From: Chenopodium formosanum
Lineage: Eukaryota > Streptophyta > Magnoliopsida > Caryophyllales > Amaranthaceae
Reading direction: 5' to 3'
NCBI GenBank assembly: GCA_024500155.1
Contig: CM044858.1
Span: 4,836,001 to 4,900,000 of the forward strand
DNA length: 64,000 nt
Shown one piece after another: positions 49,771-63,924 of the stretch. Within the stretch, counting starts at the first letter, position 1. Each line of letters begins with the position of its first letter. A program made the position numbers and the translations under genes. The notes under the pieces are model-generated. The model saw nothing but the letters and a program-made list of their open reading frames with translations. It was not told where the DNA came from and did not search any database.

Positions 49771-52700
49771 TTACAAACTCCTTAAAGTATCCACCCGGTC
49801 AATAACATCCAACGCTTTCATCCGGTCAATATCAAAATCAATAATTGGGACAGATGATGGTCGTCTTGTTGAGTAGATTTCTCTTTTAGTTTCTCTTGTG
49901 GGAGAATGGCTATTGCTCTTGCTTAATCGTTGATGCTTACTCAAGCGAATTCTAGCTGTGTCAAACTCCTGGCTCTTACTAATACCTGGAGTAAGTTTCC
50001 TTCTAGTCACATCACATAGCATTTGCTGGTCTTCAATAGAGAGTGTAGGAGATGGACAGTTAGTCTTTTGTGGAGACAACTGCAGGGTCATTTGGTTGGG
50101 GGACCTCATCGGGGATTTGATAGGAGATCGTGTGCCACCATTCGAAGCAGCCCTAGATTGGCTGATGAGATGGTGAAGCCACACCACTAGGTCTAGGATG
50201 TAAGCCTCGGTTTTCTCTTTATCTGCGTGATATAGTGTCTCAATTCTGAGCAAGTCATTTTGGCCTGCTGGTTTTCGATTGACCTCCGAACTGAGAAACT
50301 CATGAGTTTAGACAACTGTATTTTTTTTTATTGGAGATATCCAAGTATAAGAAACAGGAGTTTCAGTATTTGACTTACCCGGTGTTTGCCCATTCACCAA
50401 CCCAACCAAATCCATGATGCGCTCTACAAATTCACATTGCGGAAAAAAAAAAAAGGTTAGGATTAAAATTTATTAGGACTAGTAAATTAGATGTCACAAG
50501 TCTTCTTGAAGATAAATTTTGTTAGAAATAATTTAGTGTTACTAGGTAATTTATTTGTACTTCAAAATCAATTTATAACTATTTTTCATGCTAAAATGAC
50601 CAACAATTTACATGCATTTTCTATAACAATATGTATAGAAAATAATATAAAAATTTAATCCTTAAAACTACTGCTTTCACAACTTTTTCAACGACGAAAA
50701 GTGGGGAGAATAGGAGACCAGGAGAGTAATGCAGAGATAAAGGGCTCACTTTGTTGTGTTTGTAGCAATAGGAACAAGCCAGTGCAACGTCTTCTCCATT
50801 TCGGCTTTAATTTGCTGGACAGTAAGCTGCAAGAATAGAAAATATTCAATATACAATCAAGAAAAACAGCTAGACCAATATTCAGCTGTATTGACTTTCA
50901 AGGTCGTAGAACCACTTGAGCAAATGACAAGATAAGTAAGCTGCTATAGTTCTATTTTAGTTCATATGAGTGGCATATTAATCCATTTCTCATTACCGAA
51001 GGTAATCATGCTCTAAAGGTGAAAAATGAACTAAACAAGATTATGGCTGCTTATCACATCTGCTCGGCTCATGCTATAAGACCTACTGAGTTGACTTCCT
51101 AATTAGTGACCAGTTTAAGTGGTTGTTTCTAGTGCACAAAATCTTGATGTCCCAACAAAGAGTACATCCACAATAAACTCTTTCATTACCATTAATATTG
51201 GAGAATGGAAGCTTTTCCACCAGATTAATTATATACAGAAAATATTTACTTTGTAATTTGGTAAAAGTTTGTAGCTTCACCAACAAAACTAAAGGCCAGG
51301 AGCCTTCAACAGTTTATCAATTCTTATTGTTCTTTGGACAATGTGAACTATATTGGGCGTGAATTTTCTAAAAAATGAAGACAAGAATGTCGTGGAGCAG
51401 GGTAGTAGGCAACCACCCTAGAATTCCTTTTTGCTGTCAGAAATTATGCATCTGTACAGCTAGATTAGTTGCACTGGAGTAGGGTAAGTAATAAAACCAT
51501 ACAGGGAAAGGGAATCAAGAGTGTAATACAACTGCAATCCGTCCTGTAACCAAAGTGCAGTACCTCTTCCTTGAGCTGAAATGCTTGCAACTTCGATCTT
51601 AAAGCTGATTTGATGTTAGGCGGCAATCCCTGGTATAAAGCGTCCCTTGTGTTCGGCGGTACAGAGTTTGAGCGAGAGAACTGTTTACGAAGATAATGTT
51701 AAAAAAACTATGAACTGATCCATGATATCTACAAGGCTATAATCTAATATATACTTGAGAGAGCAACCAAAAGGCGGGGGAGAGGGGACTCACAAGAGTA
51801 TCTATTTGTGTAATAATATTTGCATAATGCAATGCCAGGCCAGCTGACCCCAACTTTTGATGATTGTTTGAAGATGTCCTAATTGACTTATCTCCATCTG
51901 CAAGATCATATTGAAGGTCACTAGATCAGCATTTACAAATAAACCCATGTAATTTTCTGGCAAATTTAAATTAATTAATCCATAGAGAAGTCACCTAGTA
52001 AGCAAGTAACAAGAGGTATTTGGTGTTGTATTGGTATTTAAAACTAACAAGTAACAAGTATTAATAATTTAGTACATTGATTTTTTAACGAACAAAATCA
52101 GTGCATCGATAGATAAAAAATAAAAAATAAAAAAAATAATTAAAAAAAAGTTATAATAACATAGAATGAGAAAAGCCAGTGAATTGGAGGGAGTAATAGT
52201 GCTACTGATATCTACAGAAGTAGTTTACATAATTGAAATTTGAACCTTTCGAAGTGAAGATTGTCAGTCCAAATTATTTAAAAAAATGTTGTGGAACTTG
52301 TGTTTATGTTGTACTAAAATTTTAATATAAGAACAAAATGACAGGGGTAAAAGGGAATATACTTTCTTCTCTTTCCCTAAACAGTAAACAATCCCTCTCC
52401 TTCCTAATTAAAAAATAAAATGAGAAGAAAATAGGATTTTTTTTTTTTTTTTTTTTTTTTTTCAAATTTCAGGATGGGCCTTTATTATTTCAGTATTGTT
52501 CGTCGTAACTGATTGATTATAGTTATGAATGATAATATGTTCTAACTTAAGTATCTTTGATGGTTTGATCCCATCTAAACCAAAACAAAAATTACACTCC
52601 TTTGTTCATTAATTTCAATCGTCACCCCAATTAAAAAAGACAGGATCTGCCCTAGGGCACAAAACAGGTGCTACAAACAAAGGATCTTGAATTCACCACA

Positions 52701-55700
52701 TAACTATAATTATAAATCCATAAAGTCTCATCCATTCTCTTTTTGCCTAAAAAGCAAAAGCTGTGAAAGGAGGGCCTAGTGATTCTCATTCAAGGCCATA
52801 TGAGCTACGGAAACAGATTAAAGATCCTGGTGACCAGGCAATTCATGTAGGACCCCGGGGGGGGGGGGGGGGGTCAATACGAATGACCTGACTGAGGATA
52901 TAATGCAATTTATGAGACATTGTGAATGACTCTAAGGAACTTCTGTTCCATATATCTGCAATGTTCTACTCCGTATTTAACCTTTCTTACATTGGTTTGC
53001 CGCTGCACAATCACTTTTTTCAGGCTCAGAACGGCGAAGATAAGACCAGAGTATGAAAGTCTTTGAACAAGGGAACAAAGTGCATAGTTTAGAATTTGAA
53101 TTTCCAAGAAGGGGTTGAGCAAAGGCCAAAAAGAGGATCAGTTTCTTATCCACCCACTTTATTGGCAGGAATGTAAACTAAAATCTGAATGAGCTTTAAT
53201 TACTAATTACCAATACATACCAGCACTTCCAAAGGCTTCATGAATTTCCAAATGCAAAAAGTGAACTATGTCCACAAGCTTCTCCATCACCTACACAAAT
53301 CAAGAGACAAACACAATCAGACAAGAGCAAGCAGCACAAGTTATAATTTTCTGTACTTCCATTTTTAGGGGAGGAGAGTAGGGGAAGGTGAGTAATTGAA
53401 TGATTTCATTCTTTTTAATGCATTTATGCAAATCATTAAGCAGCAGAGAAGCAAAATATACATAAGAAAAAAAAAATTAATAATAAAAACCTACACTACA
53501 AGAACCTGAAACTGAAACCCACTAAAAAGAAATGGAATAAACAGCATGAGTAACAAAATTAATATTGTAATAACAGATTTGTCATCTTTGTACATATTTT
53601 CATATAACTCACAGATCACATAGGAGTAAGATAAAAGAGATATATAATGTCTTCACGCAAGTGCTCGCTCACAGACACCCACACACACACACACCCACAC
53701 ACCCACACACCTTCACTTATTTCCACACCAAGTGATGCAATGAATCAAATCCTCATTTAAGCTATCAATCCCCACCCCTTTAGTTTACTTCAAACACCTC
53801 ACACGAACAAGATGCCAAATTCTCCCATAATCTTGCAGCATTTGAACACACCTAAACCCCTATTAAATTAATACTTGCTTGATCAACAGAACTTCAGTGT
53901 AATATTCACAGTTCAACCCGTTCAAAATATAGCTTTACTAAGAGGGCTCCAGATACCAAGGTGACACTTGCAAGTTGAATGCATCAAACCCAGAGCACAT
54001 GCACCAAGAAAGCACTATGTTTATAAATCATAAGCTCTAACTGCTTACATCTTCCAGAATCCTAGACCAAAGCGATTTCTTTTTCAAACTTCTGACGTGC
54101 TTTCTTTGGCTCTTCAACTCTGCCCTTAAAATTGCCAGGCTGTCTCCTGCAAGAAATCAACACAAATGACTTTAATGGACACTGAGCCTTACAGTACATA
54201 AGCAAATCAATACTGAACTACTTAAAGATTGCATGGATCATACAAACATCCAGATATAACAGTAGTTACAGGCAAAAAGAACGTAACATATTGAGAGGAG
54301 TAAAGCGCATCAATATGAATCGAAATGCATTATAACAACAAGCAAATGTTACCAGGACTCACGCATCAGCAACACAGGAACAGATCCAAGTATCTGATAC
54401 AGTAATTTTTTAATCATAGGATACAGGGACACCACCATATATTAGATATGCGTAGGGGTATGAAACATACAGAATTAATACAATACATATTCCCTCAGTC
54501 CCCAAATAAAAATCTCATTTTACTTTTATCTATTTACTTAATCACATCATTTAATCAACTAAACCCAACATCTTCCTTTTTTACTCATAGTCAATCAACC
54601 AAACTCCACTATCTTTTATTCACCTACCTAAAAGCCAAATCAGACTTTTATTAGGGGATGGAAGGAGTATTAAGATGAAATAGTAAAAATACTCTAATTT
54701 TAAATCATTTAACAAATATTAAAGCTTTGTTGTTCTTGTAAGCAAATACTAAAACCAAACAGACTACAAAAGAGAGGAAAGGACAGCAAACTTTTTTTTT
54801 GAAGAAAAAAGTATGTTGTTTCCATGTTGAAGAAACGGTCAGGTGCATGTTGTCATCAGACTCATCACTAGAGAAGACAATTGATGTTCAGCTAGCCATG
54901 GCCCACTTCATGCGTATAAGACAGTTTTTAGTTTTACTTCTTGCCATGATGATTTTTTCCTCCAAGTGGTAAATCCATTTGGATTTAATCCATAGATGTG
55001 ATAGACCTGATAAACCAAGTCAGACATGATTTTTGATGGAAAATTCTGATAAATTTCTCAGTTGTAATAGATTTTGATGGACAGATTAAAACCATAAATC
55101 TTTCAGGTCCGGATAGCAGATTAAAGTATTCAAGCTAGAAAAAAATGCCAATGATATTACAATTCTTGACTTTTATCATCATCCAGTGAACATAAACAGG
55201 CCAGTTCTTACAGCTACCCCCAAAAGAAGCTCAGTCAAGATATAGGTCTTGTATAGACAGTTAAGGCAGGGGAAAGCATGGGAGGCATATAGGTCATAGA
55301 AAAAATTAACAGCTATTGAAATGTAATTTAACAAATTTTCGTACCAATCCAAAAAATCATCTTGCACAGCTGCTTCTAAATTCTACTAGGAGAGCAGCAT
55401 TGCACATGATTCACATACGAGGTAAAAAATATACTAAAAGTGTACAAACAGTCACAATTGGGAAAAGGTTAAATTCATGATATCAAACACTAAATGTCAA
55501 TACCTCTTTGAGCTGTGCTGGGGTTATCTTCCTCTTGTAGCTTCCGTCGATAATCTTGTTCAAATCTATCCAAAGCATGTGACTCATGATACAACTCCTG
55601 CATCAAGTTTGAAATTGTTTTATAAGTAATACCTTCAAGCTTTTCTTTCATAGAGTATTATTAGATTTAACAGGGTCCCACAAAGTGGGATAGGAGATGA

Positions 55701-58700
55701 AAAAAATTTAATAAATTTAAGGTGAGGAGTACCATTAAAAAATAAAAATAAAATAAAATAAAACAAAAAACAGAAAGCAAGTAGAGCTCAGGATATCAGT
55801 AGTATAAGATAATCAGTAATTTAACAGCCAAGTAAGCCACTTCAAGCATTAACATAGGCAGTAGACAAACTTCTTGCATGAAAGAACGCACTATTTTAAC
55901 ATCACGACAATGAGGAAACACTTCATGACTTTGCACCTTCAAAATATTATAAGGTCATATAATGAGCGCTAACAACAGACTATGCTTAATAACGACAATG
56001 TTTTGCAGATTTAATAATCTCTTTTTGTCAGAAATCAACAGGATATTATAGCCCTGCGAGCATACAGGTGCAATAAGAATTTGTTGATTGCAGAATTGTT
56101 CATTAGCAACTGCATATACTAAAAGATCACATCAAGGCAAACAAAGATCTAAACGTCCACAAAAGTGAAAAAATTGTCCCACATCCCAGGACAAACCTGC
56201 TTTTTCTTCTTAGTAAGCTACAAGCTGAAAAATAGGTACAGGCTAATCCCTCAACTTTCCATTAGGTTTTGAGCTTGAGAAAAGGCTAGTTTTTTCTAAT
56301 CCTAGGGATATATCAGAAGAACTCGAGCTGGTGTAAAGTAAAGAGTAAAGAGAAAACTTGTTAGCAAGGAGAAATGGAAATTACATACAATAGGCTAGCA
56401 TAACAATTGAAAAGACCAATGGTCAATGCCATACTTAAGCAATCAGATCTAAAATTGAAGATTACTCACGGCAGTATTCTGAACCAATGTCATCAGAGTT
56501 TGCATAATTGTCTCAGCTTCTTCTTTCAGTTTTTGAGGAGTGAGTTCAGAAGCCAATCTGAGGTGATTAGAAAGGTACGAATTATCTTTCGTGTCAGATA
56601 ATTATAGAGATCACAAAAATAAAAGAAATCAGAATAGCATTACTTCTCAAAATAACGATCCAAATTGTGATATTGAGGATCTTTACAGCGATTTCCAAAG
56701 CGAATGACCTCCCCGGAAAATACTTTCAATTCTTCCCTGAAAATACATCAGTATACAAGTGTCATGCAAAAGCATATACAAAGAGCAGGTTCAAGAAAAG
56801 AAGTTGATTGCAGCAGAAACAACTAGCTGTTCTTAAAATACCTCTTGTCAGCAGCAGCAATCCTTTGGAGTTCATCAAAATCTTTGGATATTAAGCATTG
56901 CACGCCTTCGGAGCGAAGCACTACTTCCTTAAGATGTTTAATGCTTTCCTTGGAAAGCGACTGCATAAGGTTTGCACCCTTCACAATTGTGTTGGCGACT
57001 TCAAACGACAATATGGAAATCTTATTCCCTTTGGTCGTCACACTTGAGACAAAACCACCACTAAGATGCAAGCTTGTCATGCTACTACCAAGCGTGTCTA
57101 AAACTTCTACAGCTTTGCCAAACCCAGCAGAGCCAGCTTTACCTAAACGAGAGCTCACCTCAGACACCTGCTCATTATAAAAGATTTTTCTTTATTACCT
57201 CAGCAACATAACACTCACCAGCTATTCCCTAGACCTTAACTTCTGATTACCCTCAAGTTGTAAACAGGATTTCTGGAGCAAGGGATTCTAGCCATTTATA
57301 ATTGACGCAAAGATGTGAAATGCCATGATGTCAGATAGAAGTCAAACATAAAAGACTAAGGTAAAAAAATTCAAAATCTTTTAAAGAAAAACAGCATCCG
57401 TTTCTCCAAAATGACCACAGAAACATACAAGGATTCAGGGGTGGACCCATAACTCTTCCAGGTGTATCCTTCACTATAGCCATCTATCAACCTACTCAAA
57501 GCCAGTTTGAAACTTTGAATTGCTACTTGCAAACGAGACTATGTTCTCTCAAGAATTTGTAAATCTTATCTAGATTCATAAGTCAAATTTGCAGGCTACA
57601 TGCAAGGGCACCAAACCATAAAACACCAAGGATGAATGCATCTTTAGCTAGCTTCCATGTGATTATTTCCCTCGATGGAGGGCTAGAGCCCATATCTTTC
57701 AGATTTTAATTTTCAATTATCAAGTAATAAATCCCTGAAACAGGTATATAAAGAATATTATAAATAGTAAAGGTAAACAAAAGGTTACACACTTGATCTC
57801 ACAGATTATTAGATGGACGGTGATAAAATTCTCACAAAGACTTCAAACTCTATTCACATAATGCCGTAATACTCGTAAACACAGGAAAAGGACATATATT
57901 ACATAAACAACACATGTTAGGATTTTAACAAGAAATTTCCCTGTACATTTAATCAAATTCTCCTTATCAGGAATTCAAGCTAAGTGTAATATTTCCTCCA
58001 TCATTCCAAGATAGTTCAAAGACATAAACTAGATATTTACAATACTGATCAATCTATGGGCAAATCTCATACCTGGAGTGGTATGAATTATGAATGCAGC
58101 CTTAAGCAGGTGTTTATAGGCTATGTTATTATGAAGTCAAATGAATATCTTTAAAGTATATTATGTACATATAGAGGCTAAAAAGTTCAGATAAGAAACC
58201 GTAAGTTCAACACACAAATTGAAAACAATTTCCAGATAGTGAAGTCAAATCAAATCTATTAGTTCAATTCAGACAAGTAGTGGGTTTCAGCTGAAAAGAG
58301 CACAGCCTTATTGCCCTAACTTTAGTTCACTACAACCCTGCTCTTCAGGTGAAAAGAGCACAGCCATGATGTACATCATGTATTCATCAACAAGATCCTC
58401 CCCTTCCATCAAGTTCTATAAGCACTCCTATAAGGCAAACTTCTTCATAACATTCCTAGCTCCATCCATCCAAGTTTGTTGCACTAAATTTTATGTTCCA
58501 CATCATAGTTAGGTAAACATCATTGAAGGAGAGTAAGCAGGCATATGGGAACAGTAGAGCAATTGATTTAGAAAAAAATTAAAAACATGCTATAATACCA
58601 ATGAGCAAACATAATTTAAAAATTGAAAAAAGAGCAATTTTCGTAAGGAGCAAACTCTATCTTCCTACTGCTTTCCTATTTAAACAAGCTGGATGTTATT

Positions 58701-59265
58701 GTGCATGAGGCAGTCTTCCAAACGTTCTCTTTCATTGAAGCAAGTTTATAAATTGAGGTGAAGATGAGTAATGAAATATACTCTATTGAACAGAAAAGGT
58801 CAAGGTGGAAAAATCATGATATATGAGTGGATGCATCAATGTTACTCATACATTAGCAAGAAAAAAAAACATCAGCATAATAAGCTTTAAACATTGCTAT
58901 TATAACACATGATAGAAATTCACCTTTGCAACAGCAACCTGTTTGTTCTTGGTTGACCTAGACTTATGTGATAAAACCCTAGAAAACCGCGGAATTCCAT
59001 CATCATTTGCATCCGTATACGTCCCATTAGAGTTCTCATTGATCCCATTAGCATTAGCATCCATCTCCGGAAACGAAAAGTCTTCCCGTATATGCTTATC
59101 AACATTTTCCTCACCATTGGGAAGCATTGATACACTGTTATCTTTACCAGGCAATGCATGATTGTCCAAAACCAATCCAGCACCGTAGTTGCTACCACCA
59201 TTTTGCGAATAACCACTACTCGGGACATTATCAACAGTAGCCTTCCTCGAGCATATCCCACCCAT
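49771..59265 (-). CDS. PSI1: PSK SIMULATOR-like DUF3475/DUF668 protein, 12 exons, 657 aa
   Basis: Exons: 58924-59265, 56842-57167, 56644-56736, 56470-56557, 55504-55597, 54049-54146, 53221-53290, 51794-51897, 51564-51680, 50750-50826, 50379-50423 and 49771-50290; all GT-AG; 657 codons plus stop. I chose the second in-frame Met (59265, not 59274) because it gives MGGICSRK, an N-myristoylation signal with a palmitoylatable Cys, as in this family. DUF3475 covers about 163-255 (KISILSFEVANTIVKG). DUF668 covers about 386-470 (LGSAGLALHYANIITQIDTL ending in KTLHWLVPIATNT). The C-terminal 140 residues are Ser/Pro-rich with repeated SPxK-like sites. Arabidopsis PSI1 (same length as I recall) promotes growth together with phytosulfokine signalling; the biochemical activity is unknown. 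Introns hold a Stowaway element and a G17 run. A donor-like site at 59707-59708 suggests a 5'-UTR intron. Confidence 0.94.
52857..52873 (+). repeat. G17 homopolymer preceded by CCCC
   Basis: Seventeen consecutive G follow a C4 run in intron 7 of the PSI1-like gene, in a surrounding AT-rich intron. On the transcribed RNA it is a C tract; the DNA plus strand could form a G-quadruplex. Exact length may be unreliable. Confidence 0.85.
53686..53711 (+). repeat. (CA)n microsatellite
   Basis: CA dinucleotides interrupted by CCC in intron 6 of the PSI1-like gene. Confidence 0.85.
54490..54667. mobile_element. Stowaway MITE, 178 bp, in a PSI1-like gene intron
   Basis: Inverted ends of about 30 bp (ttccctcagtccccaaataa on the left; read inward from the right, ctccttccatcccctaataa), each bordered by TA (54488-54489 and 54668-54669). 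It lies in intron 5. No coding capacity. Confidence 0.85.
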
Positions 59266-62200
59266 TTTATTCACATAAAACTAGAAACTACACTCTCTAA
59301 TTTCTATACATCCTTTTGCATATAACCTCCACCAAATTTCACCACAATCAAGATTATAACACCAATTTCAGCAGCAAAAACTTGAACCCACAACACTGAT
59401 CTACCACAATAGTCTTAATATTGATTCACCCACAAAAATCCAGTTCTACAAAGCTGCAAATCATAAAACAAACAATACCCATTTAATTAAAATACCATTT
59501 TACCTAATCAAAACCCCAAATTAGAAAATAAAAGGCATAGACACCTAACTAATTAAGCAAACTATAGTTCATAAACTAATAAAACCTTAAACCCCATTTC
59601 AGCAAGCAGAAAAAAGAGCTAAACTAAACTAAAAATTCAACCCCAAATAAAAAAAAAAGGCAGTAAAATGATATTAATAACATACAGAAAGGGAGAAAGG
59701 AAACATACCCAGAAAAGTAGAGAGTATGGATCTGAGTGAGAACACCAAGAAATTGTAAAAATTTGATATTCCCAGAAAGATAGTGAGTAAGGCGAAGAAA
59801 TTGATGGGGTGCAATGGATGATGATGATGACAATGATTGTAAAGAGAGTAGTATGAACAGTGAGAATATAAAGATGAAAACTTTGATTTCAGAAGAAAAT
59901 TATTACAATGAAAATGGAGATTAACACGGCCCCCAAGCCCAGGTCACACGGTCTGCAAGGAGGCGCACTTTTCTGATTCTCTCTCTAAAAACTTTCTCTC
60001 TCTAGAAATTCTGGTGCCCAAACCAAAAGCAAAGCAAAGGAAGAAGGAGAGAGAGAGTGAGAAAAGGGGTGAAAGAGAGAGAGTCAAACAGCAAAACCAA
60101 AAATTTGAGCAATTCCACTGTATGTATATTCATCACTTATGGTTAAGCTTTTGAGACTTTTTTCACCTTCCTTTGACCATTTTCACATCTTTTCTTCCTT
60201 TTCCTACTCGCACTTCTTGGATCGTGTCTTTTAATCCCTACTAGACTACTAGTACAAGCTTCAACTTATTTTTGGATCATACTTTGGACCCCAAGCGAGT
60301 GAAGAATTGTGCTTATAAGAGAGACGAGTAATTTTAAGTACCTGTGTCGACTGTATGAATATTTGAATTTCTGGGTATATGAAATAATCTACTTCTAAAA
60401 AGGCGGATATAAACTTTGCATTTAGGTGGTTACTTTTTTTTCTCACAAGTGGACAAGTTAGAAAGGATTCAACCCTAACCTAAGGGTTATGTCACTTTCT
60501 TGTTTTTTTTTTTTTTTTTTTTTTTTTTGACAGATGTCACTTTCTTGTTTGTTTTTAATTTTCGTCATATTTTAGATGCAATAGTCAATAAGATATGTGA
60601 ATTTGGTTTTTTTTTTTTTTTTTGTAATTTTTCTTTTAATCTAACTAGTAAATAATGTTAGTTGATTAGACTAATGTAGAGTAACTATCAAGTTCTACAC
60701 TTCTACATAAGCCCCTAATCGTTACTATGTATTTAAGTTCGTCCGAATTGAAAATCAAACCCTAATCTAGAAGCTCAAATCAATCAACTTTAAAGTCTTC
60801 AATTAATCATATCTATTCAAAGGTTACTTTTTCAAACATTCAACTCATTCTATGAACTAATTCACATCACATTAGACCTTAGTCCATACTTTCATAATAA
60901 ATTTTAATTTTACTATTTATTTACTCTCAATATATCCCTAAAATCCTTTTTATAATTATATCTTCCCTAATAATTAACCTCTTTACTCTTTATTCAATGA
61001 CTATAACTCTACCATGGATCATTGTATTGCGTCATTCCGTTTATTACCTCGTATTTGTATAAAATAAGGGAATTTGAGTCCCCCAAATATATTTATGAAA
61101 ACTTGAATTTATTCAATCAATAAGCATGAAGTACTCTTTAAGTTAGGGTATAGTCCAACCCCATGAACAAGCAGTGCAAATAATCAAGCCGCATAAATTT
61201 CTGTCTTAGCTTAACACAAAAATTGCATACAAATCATTTAAAGACAAATGTAATACTAACTACTAAGAGGTTTCTTAATGATGGAATTTCAATGGTCAAA
61301 TTGCTGATTCATACGTAGGTCCCATAATATAAATCTATACAAGTAATCAAGTACTTCGAATAAGACTTTTCAAAAGGGCCAATAATATATAACATTAATA
61401 ATATTGTCATGCATCTTAATACAAGTAGTAACAAAGACATTAAGATTTGGATATACTTTCATGTAATACGTGAAGATTTTGATGGCTCAAACTACATGAT
61501 CCACTTGCTAGTAACATGCCTCTAACTAGCAATTTCCAAGTGCAACCAAAGAGCTAATGTCCAACTACAATTTAGTGTTCAATGATCTGATCTGGAATAT
61601 TTGTCCAGCAATTTCGAAGAGTTTGTATAGGACTAGCAGTGTGTTAGTGGTCCTTACAAGATGTATGGCAATTTCCTCACATAGAGAAATAGTTCAATCT
61701 CGTGTGGAGAAATTGGTTGCAACGATACTTTAGATGTGCAGTTGTATCACCGATTATATGTTTATAGGGGCATATACACACTTTAATTATACTTGGGATA
61801 AATGATTACGGTGATAATCGTTATATATGTATTTAGATCGCGTGTATGAAAATCATAGAGTAACAGATTGAAACATGATACGAGTAGTAAATTTAAAGAG
61901 AGAATGGTGCAAACTCTTAGAAATGAATATCATTGATATATCATGGTGGTCGAAAGCATTTTAGTACAGTTTTACATGCTAGCAAAGTCAATGGTTACAT
62001 ACTTGCATGTGAATATACCCTACTTCTCAGGTTTGATAATTGTTTATACAAAAATTATAAATCATTATGATGTGACTCTGATTCATATCCATAATTCATT
62101 CAAGTTGTTGTGATTACCTCAACTTTGAAACAAGACCAACTGACCAAGTCAAGTATGAAAAATTGGCACCAAGTATAAACTTTCTGGAGAAATCTCTATC

Positions 62201-62906
62201 ATCCTAGGCCCTAGAAGCAAGTATTAGTCAAAATTTGGACCCCCTTTTGCAGGATATAAAACATGAATTTAAACAAGTAGATGTAGATGTGATAAATTTA
62301 ATTTGTGTCCAATAATGAATATATTAATCATTATACTCATCAATTATACAGAGTAGTATTCATGATTACATGCCAATTTTCTGATATTGAGTATATCGCG
62401 GGATTTGAATGTGATTAGAGATGCGATTAATTGAGTTGAATTACTCAGTTTGAGCCAAAGAACTAATACTTCAGTCAACAGTCTCAACAATCATCACCTG
62501 CTTCAACAAGCTAACAAGAAATTATCTTGCAGATCATATTATTAATTTTCCAAGAAATGTAAACACACAACTTCATCGTCACAACATCATAACAACAAAC
62601 ACACTGTAAAAGCAAATAGAAGCCACCTATAAGGCGTGCTTCTAACACACACACTCTAAAAGCAAAAACATGAGAATGCCATTTGGATTTTGCAGCAGAA
62701 ATCAGTGTTCCAAGAAACAGGTGCAGAGGCTTAAATTGGCTACGCAGGCATGGATTCTGTAGGGCGGAACATCATTCAAATTCCTGAGCTGAAACATAAA
62801 AAGGCGATCCATAATGCTAGTTTTGTCTAAAAGGAAGAAGCTTGATGAAAATACAAAGAAAAGATAATGCAAACAATTAAATTATACCATATTGAGCATT
62901 TAAGGA
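59266..62906. other. 5' leader/promoter of PSI1-like gene and intergenic DNA to the phosphatase gene
   Basis: 59266 to about 60100 is the leader region of the PSI1-like gene. It includes a donor-like CTGG|gtatgt (59707-59708), which implies a 5'-UTR intron, and strong CT-rich tracts on the minus strand (about 59975-60085). A micro retro-insertion lies at 60489-60550 and a T run near 60608-60624. Between about 60630 and 62700 I see no gene. The last part is probably the 3' UTR of the phosphatase gene. Confidence 0.55.
60489..60550 (-). mobile_element. Micro retro-insertion: 5-nt head plus about A26 between 17-bp TSDs
   Basis: atgtcactttcttgttt occurs at 60489-60505 and 60534-60550. Only a T run and gacag lie between. 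On the minus strand the insert reads CTGTC plus poly(A). Confidence 0.8.
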
Positions 62907-63924
62907 TTAATTTCCTCCTGATATGAGCTCCTCCAATTCGTCTATCACAGCCTCGTAGCAAAACTTGTATTGATCCTAGATAAATCCATAGTTGTAACGT
63001 AAAGAATAGAATAGAAACAGAGAAATTACATGCTAATTGTATAAGATCCCAGCATTAGGATAGAAACAGAATATATAAAGATAGTTACAGGAAAGTCTGA
63101 CTCGCCTGCCTTTCTCCTTGGAAGAACTAATTGCGATTAAATTTTTACGTTTTAATCATACCAGTAATGTATTGATTAAATTTCTTTTCCATCAATAATA
63201 ATCAAGGGAGTGAAGTCCAAACTTAACATATTAATTCTAGAAAGTACACTATTATATTGAGAAGGCCTAAAATAGTGGGCTGCCTCCTTTTTAAGGAACG
63301 GAGAAAGTACTCTTTCAGAAAATGTAACAGCTTTTAACACACATCCTTATTTAAAACTATGAATATGTGACCATTTTTCTGTACAGAGAATGCAACATCA
63401 AAGGGTTGGACTATTCAACATGACTACTGCAGCATTTCCAATAACTAACTAATCATGCAATCTTACAGCTTCATACAAACCCAAGCAATAGCTATAATCA
63501 AAAGACCAAACACAATATCACAGAGTAGTAAAAACTCAGAAGAGGCATTACCAGTGATTGGACCATTCCAGCTCGCTGAAATCTAAATGCCTTCACAGTT
63601 TTGGCTAATTCTAAGGCAGATTTATCTCCTCCTAGAATTCTTTGGATTGTATCATGAATGGTGCAGTATGTTCCAGTACGGCCAATTCCAGCACTGAGAA
63701 AAGTCACTAATATGTCAGAAAAATCTGAAATTATCCAGGCAATAGTAAGCCCGGAGAATAAAATCATTTACTTACCTGCAGTGCACCAATATCGGGCCAA
63801 CACTGGGAGGCTGATGAAAAATTCTTCTGAAGATCTCTCGAACAGCTAATGTGTCCTTTGGTGTGCCATGATCTGGCCACCCTAGATACTGAATATGCAA
63901 AACCGACAATGGTGGCTCTTTCGA
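62907..63924 (-). CDS. PTP1: Protein tyrosine phosphatase, PTP1-type (3' part, continues beyond window)
   Basis: The last three coding exons are visible: 63776-63924, 63552-63693 and 62907-62975 (119 codons plus TAA). The first begins SKEPPLSVLHIQ after the acceptor at 63925-63926. The WPD loop reads YLGWPDHGTPKDT. The catalytic P-loop HCSAGIGRTG is split by the intron at 63694-63775, with the nucleophilic Cys in the upstream exon. The Q-loop region reads QRAGMVQSLDQYKF, and the C-terminus is DELEELISGGN. This matches plant classical PTP1 (Arabidopsis PTP1, about 340 aa), which dephosphorylates Tyr, for example on MAP kinases. All essential catalytic residues visible here are intact. The N-terminal two thirds are outside the window. 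Confidence 0.93.

Noticed and set aside
53494..53504. Exact CACTACAAGAA, the CACTA transposon start
   Set aside because: No inverted partner, TSD or subterminal repeats nearby; an 11-mer alone can occur by chance.
59266..59274. Upstream Met of the PSI1-like gene (adds MNK before MGGICSRK)
   Set aside because: A start there would remove the N-terminal Gly needed for myristoylation, a conserved feature of the family; the downstream Met is preferred.
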